Assembly (NCBI GenBank): GCA_002943765.1
Contig: PQWQ01000014.1
Location: 682,001 to 746,000, forward strand
DNA length: 64,000 nucleotides
Source: Psoroptes ovis
Lineage: Eukaryota > Arthropoda > Arachnida > Sarcoptiformes > Psoroptidae
Reading direction: 5' to 3'
The notes under the pieces were generated by a model. That model did no database searches, was not told the DNA's origin, and saw nothing but the letters and a program-made list of their open reading frames with translations. This document shows, piece by piece, positions 49,792 through 62,063 of this stretch. The translations under genes were made by a program, and so were the position numbers. Numbering within the stretch: position 1 is the stretch's first letter; each line of letters starts with the position of its first letter.

Positions 49792-51654
49792 TTATTCAGC
49801 TACACATGTTAATTTTTCTTGACACCAAATTGTGCCTGGTGCACATGGCATAATATTTACCCACCAACCACCATTAACATATTCACAAACTAAATATTTG
49901 TGAATATTGGTTGGATGTGGAAGAAAACCTTCTTTATAACATTTGATTAAATGTCCATCGACATATGTTGTGTATTTAGGTGTTCCAGTTGTATTTTCAT
50001 GTGTGGTAGGTTTTGAAGTTGTTGTGGTTGTTGTAGGTGTTGTTGATGAAGGTGTTGTCGTGGTTGGGGTTGATGTCGTTGGCGAAGGTGTTGTTGGGGT
50101 TGTAGAAGGTGTTGTCGGCGAAGGCGTTGTTGTTGTAGTTGTGGTTGTCGTGGTGGTTGTTGTTGTTGTCGTAGTTGTGGTTGTAGTTGTACTTGGACCC
50201 AAAATGCATTCATATGAATGCTTATCATTTCCATTGATCATATCGTAAACTTTGTTTAGCAACGGATATTTCGGACCGCAATGACCTTTAAAATCATCAT
50301 CCTCAACTGACCATACCATCACACCAGAGACACCCAATTGTTTCAAAAATGACAGCTATTAAGTGGATTTTAGAAAAATTCAAATTCAACTAAGAAACTC
50401 GGAATAATAATCTCAAAAGACGTACCTTGCAAGAAAGACTGGCTAAATCGTCGTAACCGACCCAGACTTTATCATTATAAGCATATGGAGCATTGTAGTA
50501 TTCGTCGTAATGAATGGTCCATTTTTCTTTTTTGAATAATTGACACAATTCGATGTAAGCAAGAACTCCTTGTTCGCCTGAAATGAAACCAGCTGGAGAC
50601 ATTCCTTTTGCCGGATCACCGATTTTGACTTTGCTACGATCTTCGATTGACCAAGCACGCCCATAGAATGGAACACCCATAACCAATTTGTCGCGACTAG
50701 CACCTTTGCTCAGATAATAATGCATTGTGTAATTAACGGTGAAAAATGTATGCAAATCATCAGTTTCATCTGGTCGTTTGTACAACGGAGCATTGTGGCC
50801 ATAGAAATCTTCCCATCCACCATGATAATCATAGGTCATCACATTGAACCAGTCAAAGAGTTTGTTCAATTCAGGAATATCATAAGCACGATCGATTTTA
50901 TCTTTACCAGGCGAAACAGCAGCGGTCAGCAGATATCCATATGGCTCAAAAGCTTCTTTAAGTTCTCGAATCAAACACAAGTAATTCTGTTTGTCAACTT
51001 TCGGATCGCCAAGTCGAGAACCAGGATATTCCCAATCCAAATCCAAACCATCGAATTGATATTCTTCCAAAAATTCCAGCACCGACTGAACGAATTGTTT
51101 TCGATACATAACATTGGCAGCCATATCAGAATATTTTTCTGAACCTTCATACCAACCACCAAGCGAAATCATAGTGGTCAATTCAGGATTTTTCAACCTC
51201 AAATTATTAAATCTCTCATAGCCATCTGTTGATTTCAAATTATTATTTGATGAATATTAGATGAATAAAATGTTAATTTAACGAAACTTACGTTTTTCCC
51301 ATGAATTTTTGTTATCGTCTTGATATGGGTCAAAAACTTGAATTGTGTATTTATATTCATCAATTTTGGCGAAACCATACATCAAATGAGTACACTTGAA
51401 CGGATCAATATCTTCAATTTGAAAAGGATCAACTTTATGATAAACTGACCATGTTCCAACGTAACATACGATTCTCATAGGATTTTTCTTGTAATTATTA
51501 TGATCTATAATTTCAATTATCATATTAACAAAAATTTTATTTCTTTCAATTTTTTTTCGACTCATAATTCAAACATACCTCTTTTTTGCACTGCATTAAT
51601 GCAGCCAATAATGGTGAAAAATAGAAAAAATAGTGTGAATTTTGTTTTAATCAT
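49792..51654 (-). CDS. GH18 chitinase-like protein, mite group 15 allergen type
   Basis: Exons 51654-51579, 51504-51292, 51225-50426 and 50355-49792 give 550 aa. Parts in order: signal peptide (MIKTKFTLFFLFFTIIGCINA); GH18 domain, about residues 33-400, with SLGGW and the complete catalytic DGLDLDWE (D155, D158, D160, E162) and later MTYDYHGGW; a Thr/Ser/Pro linker of about 75 residues starting with a poly-Thr run; and a C-terminal CBM14 chitin-binding domain with its cysteines (CYKEG.., YLVCEYVNGGWWV, PCAPGTIWCQEKLTC). Family role: secreted endo-chitinase of the mite gut or moulting system. Sequence such as NPMRIVCYVGTW and YTTYVDGHLIKCYKEG strongly resembles Der f 15/Der p 15 of house-dust mites, as I recall them. 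The linker should be heavily O-glycosylated. Intact catalytic residues predict activity. Confidence 0.95.
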
Positions 51655-51754
51655 TTCATAAAAATATATGAATATTTTCACGCAAAAAAAAGTGAAACAA
51701 AAATTGATTTGATAATTTCAAAATCTAATCAATTTAAAAAAATTTTATTTTTTA

Positions 51755-51762
51755 TTTTTATA
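51755..51762 (-). promoter_or_regulatory. Possible TATA box of the chitinase gene
   Basis: TATAAAAA on the minus strand, about 100 nt before the start codon at 51654. A GATAAG motif further upstream (51878-51883, plus strand) fits GATA-factor control of gut genes. Both are short matches in AT-rich DNA. Confidence 0.25.
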
Positions 51763-52096
51763 TGGTCAATGTCATTTAAAATAATAATCAATATTTTTTT
51801 TCAATATTAAAATTGAACGCAATACATGCAAAATAAAGATCCATTTAAGTTAAAAGATCCGTAACAATTATCTCGGATAAGATGCGCACTTGGAATATTT
51901 GTCATTATCATCAATCAATATCAGATGTTTTTTGGTAAAAAGTGGATTAGTCAAGTGATATTTTGGCTTTCAATAAGTCATGATATAATCACAATTGATT
52001 TCAAATTGGTAAACAATGATTCTCTTGACAGTAATGATCTAAGATTTTCTAAATTTTTTGATTTTTGCACAGTTGAAAATTCATTCGTTTTTTGAT

Positions 52097-54389
52097 TCAT
52101 TCTTCTTGATCATTATCAAATATGTCAATCAAATTTTTCAATTCACTTTTTCCACTGCCATTATTATTTCCATTTTTTCGATGATCTAATAGACTTGCTT
52201 CCTCACCAGGTTCAATATCATCATCATCATCATCGTTATCATAATAATCATTATTTTTATTATTTTCAATTTTTTGATAATATTCATAATTATTATTATC
52301 ATTATCATTGTCATCATCATGATATTCAATTACATTGCGATCAATAGATGATACCAGTGATGATTGTTGTAATAGACAACTTTTGGATAAATCTAATTCA
52401 AATGGTACAAAACTATTTTGCTCTAAATATTGTTGACAATTGGTGATGAATGTGGATAATATTGATATAAATTTAGTTATTTGTACAGCAATATTATGTA
52501 CATGTTTTTGATCTAGCAATTCTAATTTAACCAATACATCTGAACGTAACATAGCAAAACGTTTACGTGCTTCTTGACGACATCTCAATATCAAACGATA
52601 TTCATAATTACCGGTTTCAACACGATAAAATGGTTCTTGTAGCGCTTGATACGTGTATTCTTCATCATCCATTTCTTTTACTTTTAAACAATATGACTAT
52701 AAGTAAAAGATGAAATATAATGTCATTGCATAGGAAAAAATGCTCATATTCATTTACCAGATATTCAAATTTAGCATCTGCATATTTTTTTATCGTCAAT
52801 TGTGTGTCTGGTATAGCTTTGTTCAAATAAGTATTTAGATCGCTTAGAATCTAGAAAAGCAAAAAATGAAAAAAAGTAAATATCAAATAATTGCACTCAG
52901 AGTGTTTCATCAAAAATGGCTTTTAGCAACTCTGCACAGGATCGTGACATAAATTTGGCTCATTTTAAATTCAATTTTTCAGTTGAATCGAGTGACAATA
53001 AAATTTTTCTCTCATTGAGTGATGATTCGAAAAATTTTAGAAAGTATATTTGATTTTGAATAACCACTAGTTCTTTCATAATAAGAATTCTTCTTAAAGA
53101 TTACTTAAAATCAAATGTTCTTGTTAAGGGACAACAGAGCTGTGAGCTAAAATGCTGATGTCCCTTGACAGGGGACAATAGATTTGAGGCATTAATTACA
53201 ATAAATAGAAACATACAGGTTTCAAATCTTTAATCATTTTTGTGCCTTCTTTTTCAAACGATCGATGTACGTTTCCAAATTGCGTAAATGCGAGGCTAGC
53301 ATCTGTTTGGGGTTCATGTGCGCCTATTTCATTGAAAACATCACCAAAATCTTTATAAATTGTTGTTATATCCATATAACTTTGTATAATGTAATTCATA
53401 TGCGTAATCAATCCTTTGAAAATGAATTCATTTCGATTTAATTCTTGTAATTTTTTCACCAAACTGTCTGTAAATGAAATTTCAATTATCAATTAAATTC
53501 AAATTTTCAAATCACACACATACCATTACATAAAATTGCACGACTTAGACCAAGTGCATCAGCTGTTGCTGAATCCATATTTTCAACCATTTTATGCTTC
53601 AATTTTTTCAATATAATATCCAATGTTTTTCCTTGTTTTGGATCTGCATGTAATTTATTATAACCAATCGTCACTTCATCTTTAATCGATTGAATCAAGC
53701 GTGCAACTTCAACTTTAGTGCTTCCTTTAACACATTTTCCATCAACACTGATCAGCTCATCACCAGCTTCTAATGTACCATCACGTGATGCTGGTGTATT
53801 TTCGAAAACTTGTACAACATAAAGACAAGGACAATTAGGTGCACCACCGCCTATGCTAATACCAATCAAGTTGCTATCATCTTTTTTTATTTTAACCGAA
53901 CCAGATGTTACACGCATTCCCCTGATGAAAAAAATCATCAAAAAATAAATTAGAACCCCACAAAAAAAATTATATAAAAAATTACAATCGATCTTCTTCC
54001 AAATGATAATAACAACGATCACAATCGGACCATTGATAATAATCATATAATTGACCATAAATATCAGAATTGATCATATTTTCTTTTCGTGATAATTTAA
54101 AATTTCAAAATTCAAGAAATCAAATAAAATTGAACGAATTGAACAAATTGAGAATAAACAACAAACAAAACGATTTTATTACGTGGCAAAAATTAAAAAA
54201 TAAAATATGACAAAGGAAATCCTGTCACTCATTAACAAATGACAAGCATTTGAACAGAATCTCATTCAAAAATCTTAAAATTTACTTCACAAAAAATGAC
54301 TGAAACAAAATTACAAATTTTCAATTCATAGCTTACATTTTATCTTCATCATAAAGATAACCATCATCATCATCGAGATTATCAGCCAT
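52097..54389 (-). CDS. PICK1: PICK1 (PDZ and BAR/arfaptin-homology protein)
   Basis: Exons 54389-54337, 53921-53524, 53467-53217, 52850-52758 and 52696-52097; phases 2, 1, 0 and 0 join to 464 aa. An acidic start (MADNLDDDDGYLYDEDKMG) matches the family. The PDZ domain (about 21-106) has NLIGISIGGG as carboxylate loop and the PICK1-specific CPC motif (Cys48-Pro-Cys50). The linker LKHKMVENMDSATADALGLSRAIL leads to the BAR domain (about 140-355), with DLNTYLNKAIPDTQLTIKKY, FEYLSYCLKVKEMDDEEY and RVETGNYEYRLILRCRQEARKRF nearly identical to vertebrate PICK1. The tail is Asp/Asn-rich and acidic, as in the family. PICK1 binds receptor C-termini through PDZ and bends membranes through BAR, working in endocytic and secretory vesicle trafficking. 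The 366-nt third intron has a small inverted repeat (53126-53133 with 53159-53166). Confidence 0.96.
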
Positions 54390-54863
54390 TTTTACCAAAG
54401 ATGATCATTAATTCAACAATCAAAATAACATGTTTCAACGTTGACAAATTGTTGCCGAAAAGCAAAAATGAAATGAAATAATGCTCAAAACATAAACTAA
54501 AATATTTAGGACCCCCCAAAAAAAAATCCAAATTCTGTTCCAACTCATTTGCCATGCATTCATTATATATAGAATATTCCATTCTATTCCCGATATTTCA
54601 TTCCGTATTCTTCAATCTGCCTCTAACCATAATGGTATGGTTTAAAAAAAAATTCAAAATTCAAAAACATGATCGCCATCATTTGGTGCAAAACAAAAAT
54701 CAAAAAAATTTTCAAAAAATTTATTTTTCCGCTAAAATTAGAACATATCAAAATCCATATGCCATATGGGATGCTAACAGAAAAAATAACAGTTGTGTAA
54801 TCTCGAACCGAAATACAGAAAAAAAAATTCAAAAAAATCATTGATAAAAGTGTGTGATATATA

Positions 54864-54946
54864 TAAGGTTGTCCGAAAAGTTCATTCCGCTTAATCCGCT
54901 TAGAGTCCGCTCATGAAAATCGGCCAGAACTTTTCGGACAACCTAA
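54864..54946 (+). mobile_element. Mariner-type MITE, copy 12
   Basis: 83 bp, TAAGGTTGTCCGAAAAGTTC to TTTTCGGACAACCTAA with TA flanks. The core has an internal CCGCTTA duplication (TTAATCCGCTTAGAGTCCGC). Confidence 0.9.
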
Positions 54947-57528
54947 TATAAAAAAAAGCAAATGAAAAATATATAATTTTTCTATATATATATATCTCTA
55001 TCATCTCTGTCTGCTTAAATCGTTTAATTTAATGAAATGAAAAAAAAAACAGAGATCATTTTTTTTTCATTTTTATTCATTTATATTCATACCGAAAATC
55101 ACATGATGATCAGTTGTATCATCAGTTTGAAAAAATATTTGAAAAAAATTATATAGAAAATTTGAGCTTTGTTTTCATTCATTCATTTCGACGTTTCGTT
55201 TTGTTTCGTTTTATTTTTCTCATTGAATTTTGTCAACGATTTTTAATGATTATGATGATCATGATCATGATGATGATGATATATCAAGAGTGAAATGAAT
55301 GAAGAAAAAGTAAAAAAAAAATAAAGAAAGTCAAAATACACATCTCATACAATTTCAATTGTCTTGCGTTGATTTTGATTTGATTGTTTTTGATTGAATA
55401 CAAATAAAAATACAAATACAAATGTTTTCACATGTTTTTTCTTTTTATTTTTCAATTTTCTTTTCCGATTAATTTTGTCCATGAAAATAAAGACAAAAAA
55501 CGAATAATTCCATCATTTTTTCAAATAATTTGTTTTGATGACTGATAATGAAATATCACGAATTATAAACGAATATTATTCGTAGTGATGTTCATTGAAA
55601 AATAAGAAAAAATATGAAAAACTACCATCATATACATTGAAGATTTCATTATTTTTCAACTAAATTTCATTATTACTTGAAATAAAGTGTAACTTTTTTA
55701 TTTTTAAGAAAAAATTATGACAAAGCATTTATAAAATAATTAAACTATTAAAATTTCATTAATCATAGTCGTATATGACATTGATTATGATTATTATTAT
55801 ATTGTCGTTGTTGTATTGTTTATTTGATGCTGTGAATTTTCTATTGTTTAAAATGTTCATCATCAATTTCTTCATGATCATTATTATACATACAAAATGA
55901 TTAATCATGATTCATTCATATTGAATGATCAGCATTGAATGATATAATTTTTTAATTTTGTTGTCATGGAAATATTGAATAATTAAATGTTTTCATTTCT
56001 TTGAATAAAAATTTTAAAATGAAAAATATTCTTGATTTTTCAAATGAAAATGAATTTGAAAAATTCAAATGATCATAGTTTAAAATAACTAAAACAATAT
56101 AACAATTCCTTTAATCAAAAATTCATCATTTGAATTGTGCCAATTTCGTTTCATTATTTTTTTTGGCTAAGAAAAAAAATGAATGAATGAATGAAACATT
56201 TAAATAAAATTGATTTGAATTCATTTCATTCATCATCATCCTTATTCACCATTCAATGTGCCTTTGTTTGTTTTTCCTAATTTGTTCAATTTGAAATCGA
56301 ATAAAAATCAAATCAAATCATTATTATTATTTTATGACCAGAAAATAAAACAAATTCATCATATCACATTAATTTTTATCGTTTTTGATAATGTTTTATT
56401 TATGTAAATCTCACTCAATGAACACATATAACATACATTAAATGTATGTATGAATCAATAATCAATGTAAAATAAAATAAAACATCATCGAAATATATTG
56501 AAATCAATGATAATAATAATGATACATCAAATGACAGCCATTCAAAAATAATAAAAATGATCAATGTTTTTGCTTTGATTATTATTATATAAATATTGTC
56601 TGAATTATGTTATTACATTTTATCATCATTACCAATAAACATCAACAAATTTGATTCGGCCAAATGTAAAATTTGAAATTAAAACAATAAAATCATTTTC
56701 AATAATTTTGTTTGATTGTTCAAATAATTTTCAAACATACGACAATTTATCTTCGATAATCATGCAAACAAATCATCATCAAATCAAATCAATTGATTTT
56801 GAAAAAAATAAATAAATAAATAAATTCAAATTTTGGTGCCTTATTGTCAGGAAAAATTCCAAGGAATTTTTCAAATTTTCAAAGCTTTTGTCTTGAAAAT
56901 CAACAATAACAACACTTTGTATATTTTGAAACATAAAATTCAAATCAATCAATCATTTTTCATTATTTGTTTTGAAAAAAATGAAAAAATAATATTTTTT
57001 TTAAATAAAATATAAAACAAATAAATGATATATTACATCAATCGTGACGATTATTCAAAATTTGAAATTTTGGAAAAATAAATAAAGGTTTTTTCCAAAA
57101 TAAATCAATTTTTTTCTCTTAAGACTATCCCATGACTATACTAAAAACAGCAGTAGCACGCGTGGTAAGCCTTTTTTTTGTTGTTTGAATTCAATGAAAA
57201 TTATTATCGACCTCTAGTCTCATGATGAATATGACAGAAGATAAAATTGATTAATTCATTCATTTTGCATTCACATTTCATTAATTGATTGTCAATCAAT
57301 CAATTGATCAAAATATTTCTATTGATATCATGTCTGAATTCATGTATTAGTTTTGAATTATCAGAGTTGATAATTATTTTATCTAATTTTCCAGTTGATT
57401 GTAGTTGTGAATATTAATAGAAAAAAAAAATTAATGAATATCATTCAATTCATGAGGCAAAAAAAAAAGAGATTAGATTGATCATTGATAAGATATGGAT
57501 TATCATTCACTACCGCGTTCAAATAATA

Positions 57529-57608
57529 TTAGGTTGTCCGAAAAGTTCATTCCGCTTAATCAATAGAGTTGCTCATGAAAATCGGCCAGAACTTTTCGTC
57601 CAACCTAA
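57529..57608 (+). mobile_element. Mariner-type MITE, copy 13 (near consensus)
   Basis: 80 bp, TTAGGTTGTCCGAAAAGTTC, core ATTCCGCTTAATCAATAGAG and TTGCTCATGAAAATCGGCC, ending AACTTTTCGTCCAACCTAA, TA on both sides. One right-end base (GTCC for GGAC) breaks the perfect inverted repeat. This copy is the best reference for the family. Confidence 0.93.
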
Positions 57609-58320
57609 TATTTAATCAAAAATATATTGAATGAATTAAAGATACTTTATATCCATTTAGGCTTTTGTTGTTTTTGTTTCAGAGAACAAAAAGATGAAAT
57701 ACGAAATTTAATTATAAATAAACTAGTGAATAGGTGAAATGCTTTTTTTTTTGTTTTTCGAATCAGAAAATTTTCATTTATTCAGTCGTTTTTTTCTATT
57801 CATCAAAATAAATTTTGAATAACGTCGTCATTCAATTGTTAAACGATTCATCGACGATGGATTGAATGATTGGAAATGAACGTAAACTTGTTTCATATTG
57901 TAAAATTACTATGAATAGCAGTTTCTGTAACCATTATTATTTATTCAATTCATTCATTCATTTATTTATTTCGATACAGTAACTCATTATATTTTATATT
58001 CAGTTATTCTCACATGAAAGCTGGTTTATTTTAGCTTTTTTCTTTTCAATCTGAAGGATATATCAATTTCAAGTGCATTTTCTCTCTTTTTTTCTTCAAT
58101 TTAAGGCTGTTGTTATTTCAAATTATTGTTGTTGATGCTGTTAGTGTTGATGAGATTGTGATTATGATGGTCTGTTTTTGTTTGAATATTATTTTTGCAT
58201 GTTTATTTGTTTATATTTACAAAACATTTAATTTACTCTACTTTTTTTCACCTATTTTTAGCTTTTGTAAGAAAAAAGATTCAATTTTTTTTTCATTCAT
58301 TCACTCGATTACATAACGCC

Positions 58321-60918
58321 ATGAAATTTGCCGAACATTTATCGGCGCATATTACGCCGGAATGGAGAAAACAATATATTCAATATGAGGTTTGTTTTGA
58401 TTGGAATTGAATTTTTGATGAATGAATAAATTGATTTTTATGTTTATTTATTTTTCTTATATAAAATTTAGCATATGAAAGATTTATTGTATGATGCTGT
58501 TGATTCCATACCGATCGATTGTCAAGAACAAGAATTTATTGATATTGTTGCGAAATTTGATGAACAATTTTTACATTTTTGTGAAAAAGAATTGAATAAA
58601 ATTAATTCATTTTTTGCCGAAAAATTAGCAGAAGCATTAAGAAAATATAATGATCTGAAAAATGAATTAGAATCAATATTACCCGATTCAGGTGATCAAG
58701 ATCAATTTGATAATAATGTACAATTTCCAGCATTAACAGCGGCAGCTACAGTAACATCACCATTAACGTCATCAACAAAAATACCTATGCCATTTTTCAA
58801 GAATACGACAAAAGAAACGGCTAAAAAACAAAGCCGTAAATTATTGAAAAAGATTGCTGATCTAAAATTAGCTTTTTCAGAATTTTATTTGAATTTAGTT
58901 TTGTTACAAAATTATCAAACATTAAATTTCACCGGTTTTCGTAAAATATTGAAAAAACATGATAAATTACTGAACACAAATTCCGGTAATCAATGGAGAC
59001 AAGATAATGTTGATCAGGCGAAATTTTATACAAATAAAGATGTTGATAAATTAATCGAAAAGACTGAAAATATATTCGCCAATGTTCTAGAGAATGGTGA
59101 TCGTTCAAAAGCAATGAAAAGATTACGTGTACCACCGTTGAATGCACAACAATCATTATGGACAACGTTTCGTGTTGGTTTCTATTCAGGAATTTTAATC
59201 ATTTTATCAGCTATCTTATTTTTACGATTATTAATGCATTCAAATGATATCGAATTCAACTATCTTTGTTTACTGTTTCGTGGACCATTTTATGTTTGGT
59301 TATTCATATTTCTCTTGGGCATAAATGTTTATGGTTGGCGTACATCCGGTGTGAATCATGTATTAATATTTGAATTAGATCCACGTGATCATATATCTGA
59401 ACAACATTTATTTGAAGTGAGCTTATTATTTGCTGTGATATGGGCATTCGCATTATTAGGATATTCATTTTCAACATTATTCAACATTGATGGTAATCTA
59501 TTTCCATTAGCAACTGTCATATTATTTATTTTATTTCTAATTAATCCAACAAAAACATTGCGTCATACGGCTAGATTTTGGTTACTTCGTGTATTGGTAA
59601 GTGTGCTTTCCCAATGCAATCTTATTTTTAATAAATTAAATTAATTGTAATTGTACCTTTTTTTCAGTTTCGATTATTAGTTGCACCGTTTTATGCAGTC
59701 ACATTCGCCGATTTCTGGCTTGCTGATCAACTAAATAGTTTATCAATTTTATTCGGTGATGCTATCTTTTACATTTTTTATTATATCAATTATTTAACTT
59801 CAGATCATAATGGTAAATTTAATTATAATAATTGCCTTTTTTTATGTAATTATCTTAATGTTTTTTCAAATATCTAAATTTGAGATAGAATTTCATATGC
59901 CACATGGTAAAGTTTATCTAACATTTCGAGCTATTTTTGTTGCATTACCGGCATGGTTTCGTTTTGTACAATGTCTTCGACGTTATCGTGATGATAATTA
60001 TCGTAGCTTATTTCCACATGTTGTTAATGCTGGAAAATATTCGACAACATTTTTTGTGATCACATTTTCAACCTTGACCGAATTAACAGCAAGTATGTTT
60101 TAACAATGAAAAATGGTTGAAATTATTTTATGATTTCATTTCATCATCAAAAAAAAAAAATAGCAATTCCAGGTGACCCTTCATCAAGTTCCTTTTTTTA
60201 TTTTTGGATTGCTGCTTTGATTATATCATCAATTTATACATATAGTTGGGATGTAATCATGGATTGGGGTTTGATGAATGTACAATCGACAGAAAATTGG
60301 CTATTACGCAATGAATTAGTATATCCGAAACCATTTTATCATATTGCATATGTTGGTGATTTTTTTGGCCGTACAATGTGGGCGTTCACAATATCATTAA
60401 ATCAAGTTGGAAATATTGATTCCGATTGGCTGGGTACAGGTGTTGCTACACTAGAATTGTTTAGGTGAATAAAAATGATACACATTGTCTCTTATTATTA
60501 AATCAATAATTTTCCTTGAATTTTTCACCTTTAGACGATTTGTATGGAATTTTTTCCGTCTAGAAAATGAACATCTCAATAATTGTGGTGAATTTCGTGC
60601 TGTACGTGATATATCTATTGCTCCGATTACATTAAATTCAATAAACAATAGTAATAATCAAAATGGTTTCCATAAGACGGGCGCAATATTTAATAAAAAA
60701 GACAAGGATAAAAAGAATCAAAAACATCGTCGATCAATTAATCAGTATTCAATTAAACGAAGGTATTTATTGAATATAATTTATTTTTACAAAGAAAAAT
60801 CAATCAATTCTTTATTTTTCAATATAATCACAGTCAAGATGATTCGAAAACGAGCGAAGTAACATTATTGATGGATTCAACAAGAATAACACATCATAAA
60901 GATTATGATAAATTGTGA
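58321..60918 (+). CDS. XPR1: XPR1-type phosphate exporter (SPX-EXS protein)
   Basis: Seven exons: 58321-58389, 58472-59596, 59668-59812, 59889-60092, 60164-60464, 60535-60762, 60834-60918; phases join to 718 aa. The N-terminal SPX domain starts MKFAEHLSAHITPEWRKQYI and has the basic cluster TGFRKILKKHDKLL that binds inositol pyrophosphates in this family. Several membrane segments follow (from about residue 235, FRVGFYSGILIILSAILFL). The EXS domain has FADFWLADQLNSLS, WFRFVQCLRRYRD, NAGKYSTTFF, TYSWDVIMDWGLM and RRFVWNFFRLENEHLNNCGEFRAVRDIS. XPR1 exports inorganic phosphate at the plasma membrane under inositol pyrophosphate control. The short cytosolic tail ends SQDDSKTSEVTLLM.., as in vertebrates. 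The fourth acceptor (GATAG|AATTTC at 59888) has a weak pyrimidine tract but is the only one that keeps frame. Confidence 0.96.
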
Positions 60919-62063
60919 TAATGGACTAATATATTAAACAAATAGCAATTAGCACCGATACAATTTAGAAAAAATTGTAGATTTTCATTCTAAGAAAAAA
61001 TATTCATCTTATACATTTTCACTTATTTATTGACCAATTTGACAGTTTTTTTTTCGATGGACAAATCCACAATACAAATTCAACGATATCTATTTTTACT
61101 AGTGAATTGATCATCAAATGATGATAAATAATGACAATATCAATAATCAAGACAATTCAAATAATCAAACAAATTCAAACAAAGAGTATTAAATATTTTG
61201 AATAATTGATAAAATGATATTTTTTTTAGGATGGACAATTTTTTAAAAAAATCTTTCTATTTATTAAATTTACTTAAATGTTCCATAATCACCATTATTA
61301 TTATTATTATAATTATGCCTTAATAATTATTCATTTTCTCCCCTAAAATTTAATCAATAATCAATCAATTGCCTTTGATTTGTTCGATTTTTTTTCTTCA
61401 ATTTTAAAAAACCACATCACATTGACATCATTGTAATTATTTTCACGATTAATTATAATTTTAATTAATAAACAATATCAATATTTCTATTTATCTAATT
61501 TTTTACGATTAAATTTCAAGCTAAATTTGATGTCGTTGGTATGTATGTGTGTGTGGATCTATTTACCGGACGTCGAGATTTCCTATCATTATCAATTTCG
61601 ATGGTCATTTAACTTATTGATTAGTTTGAAAAAATTGAAAATTTTATTTCTCTGAAAATATGTTCTGGTTTTCAAACAACAACTGTCTACACTTGTGTAG
61701 TTTAAAATCAAGTACACACAAAAACAACGATTGGCAACAACAGAAAAAATTATTTAAAAGGCAATTTTGAACTTTGATCAATTTGATTTCAATTTGAAAA
61801 TCAATTTTTCAAATATTTGTTGCCATTGAATTGAATGATTGATCGATTGATTGAGCGATTGATTGAAGTGATACATTTTATCTAAAAATGTATTAATATA
61901 TTATTTTTCGAAGATTACAATCATCCAATTATTATCGCTATCGCCAAGTCATTTCGATGATTTTTTACATATGTTAATTTTTATTTGTTTGATGCTACAA
62001 ATAATTTTATTTTATGTCATTTGCTTTGTTTGATGCCAAAAGCTGCGTAATCGGATGCAAAAA
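60919..62063. other. Gap between XPR1 and hexosaminidase
   Basis: XPR1 3' UTR, with a possible AATAAA at 61467-61472, then the upstream region of the hexosaminidase. AT-rich; GATCGATTGATTGAGCGATTGATTGA at about 61842-61867 is a short degenerate repeat. No gene is seen. Confidence 0.5.

Larger units (their letters stand above)
54390..58320. other. Gap between PICK1 and XPR1 (divergent promoters)
   Basis: 3.9 kb between two divergently transcribed genes. It holds MITE copies at 54864 and 57529, GATGATCATGATCATGATGATG-type repeats at about 55250-55280, and AT-rich sequence with no supported exon. The 5' ends of both genes must be here, but I see no clear core promoter. Confidence 0.5.

Noticed and set aside
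49943..50248. Val/Gly-rich plus-strand ORF opposite the chitinase linker
   Set aside because: Antisense of the poly-Thr repeat; no start context, no motif.
50720..51142. 140-codon plus-strand ORF opposite the GH18 domain
   Set aside because: Antisense shadow of a strongly conserved coding exon.
53507..54058. Extension of the PICK1 exon 2 frame to an upstream start
   Set aside because: Reads through intron 1; the true start exon 54389-54337 gives the conserved acidic N-terminus in phase.
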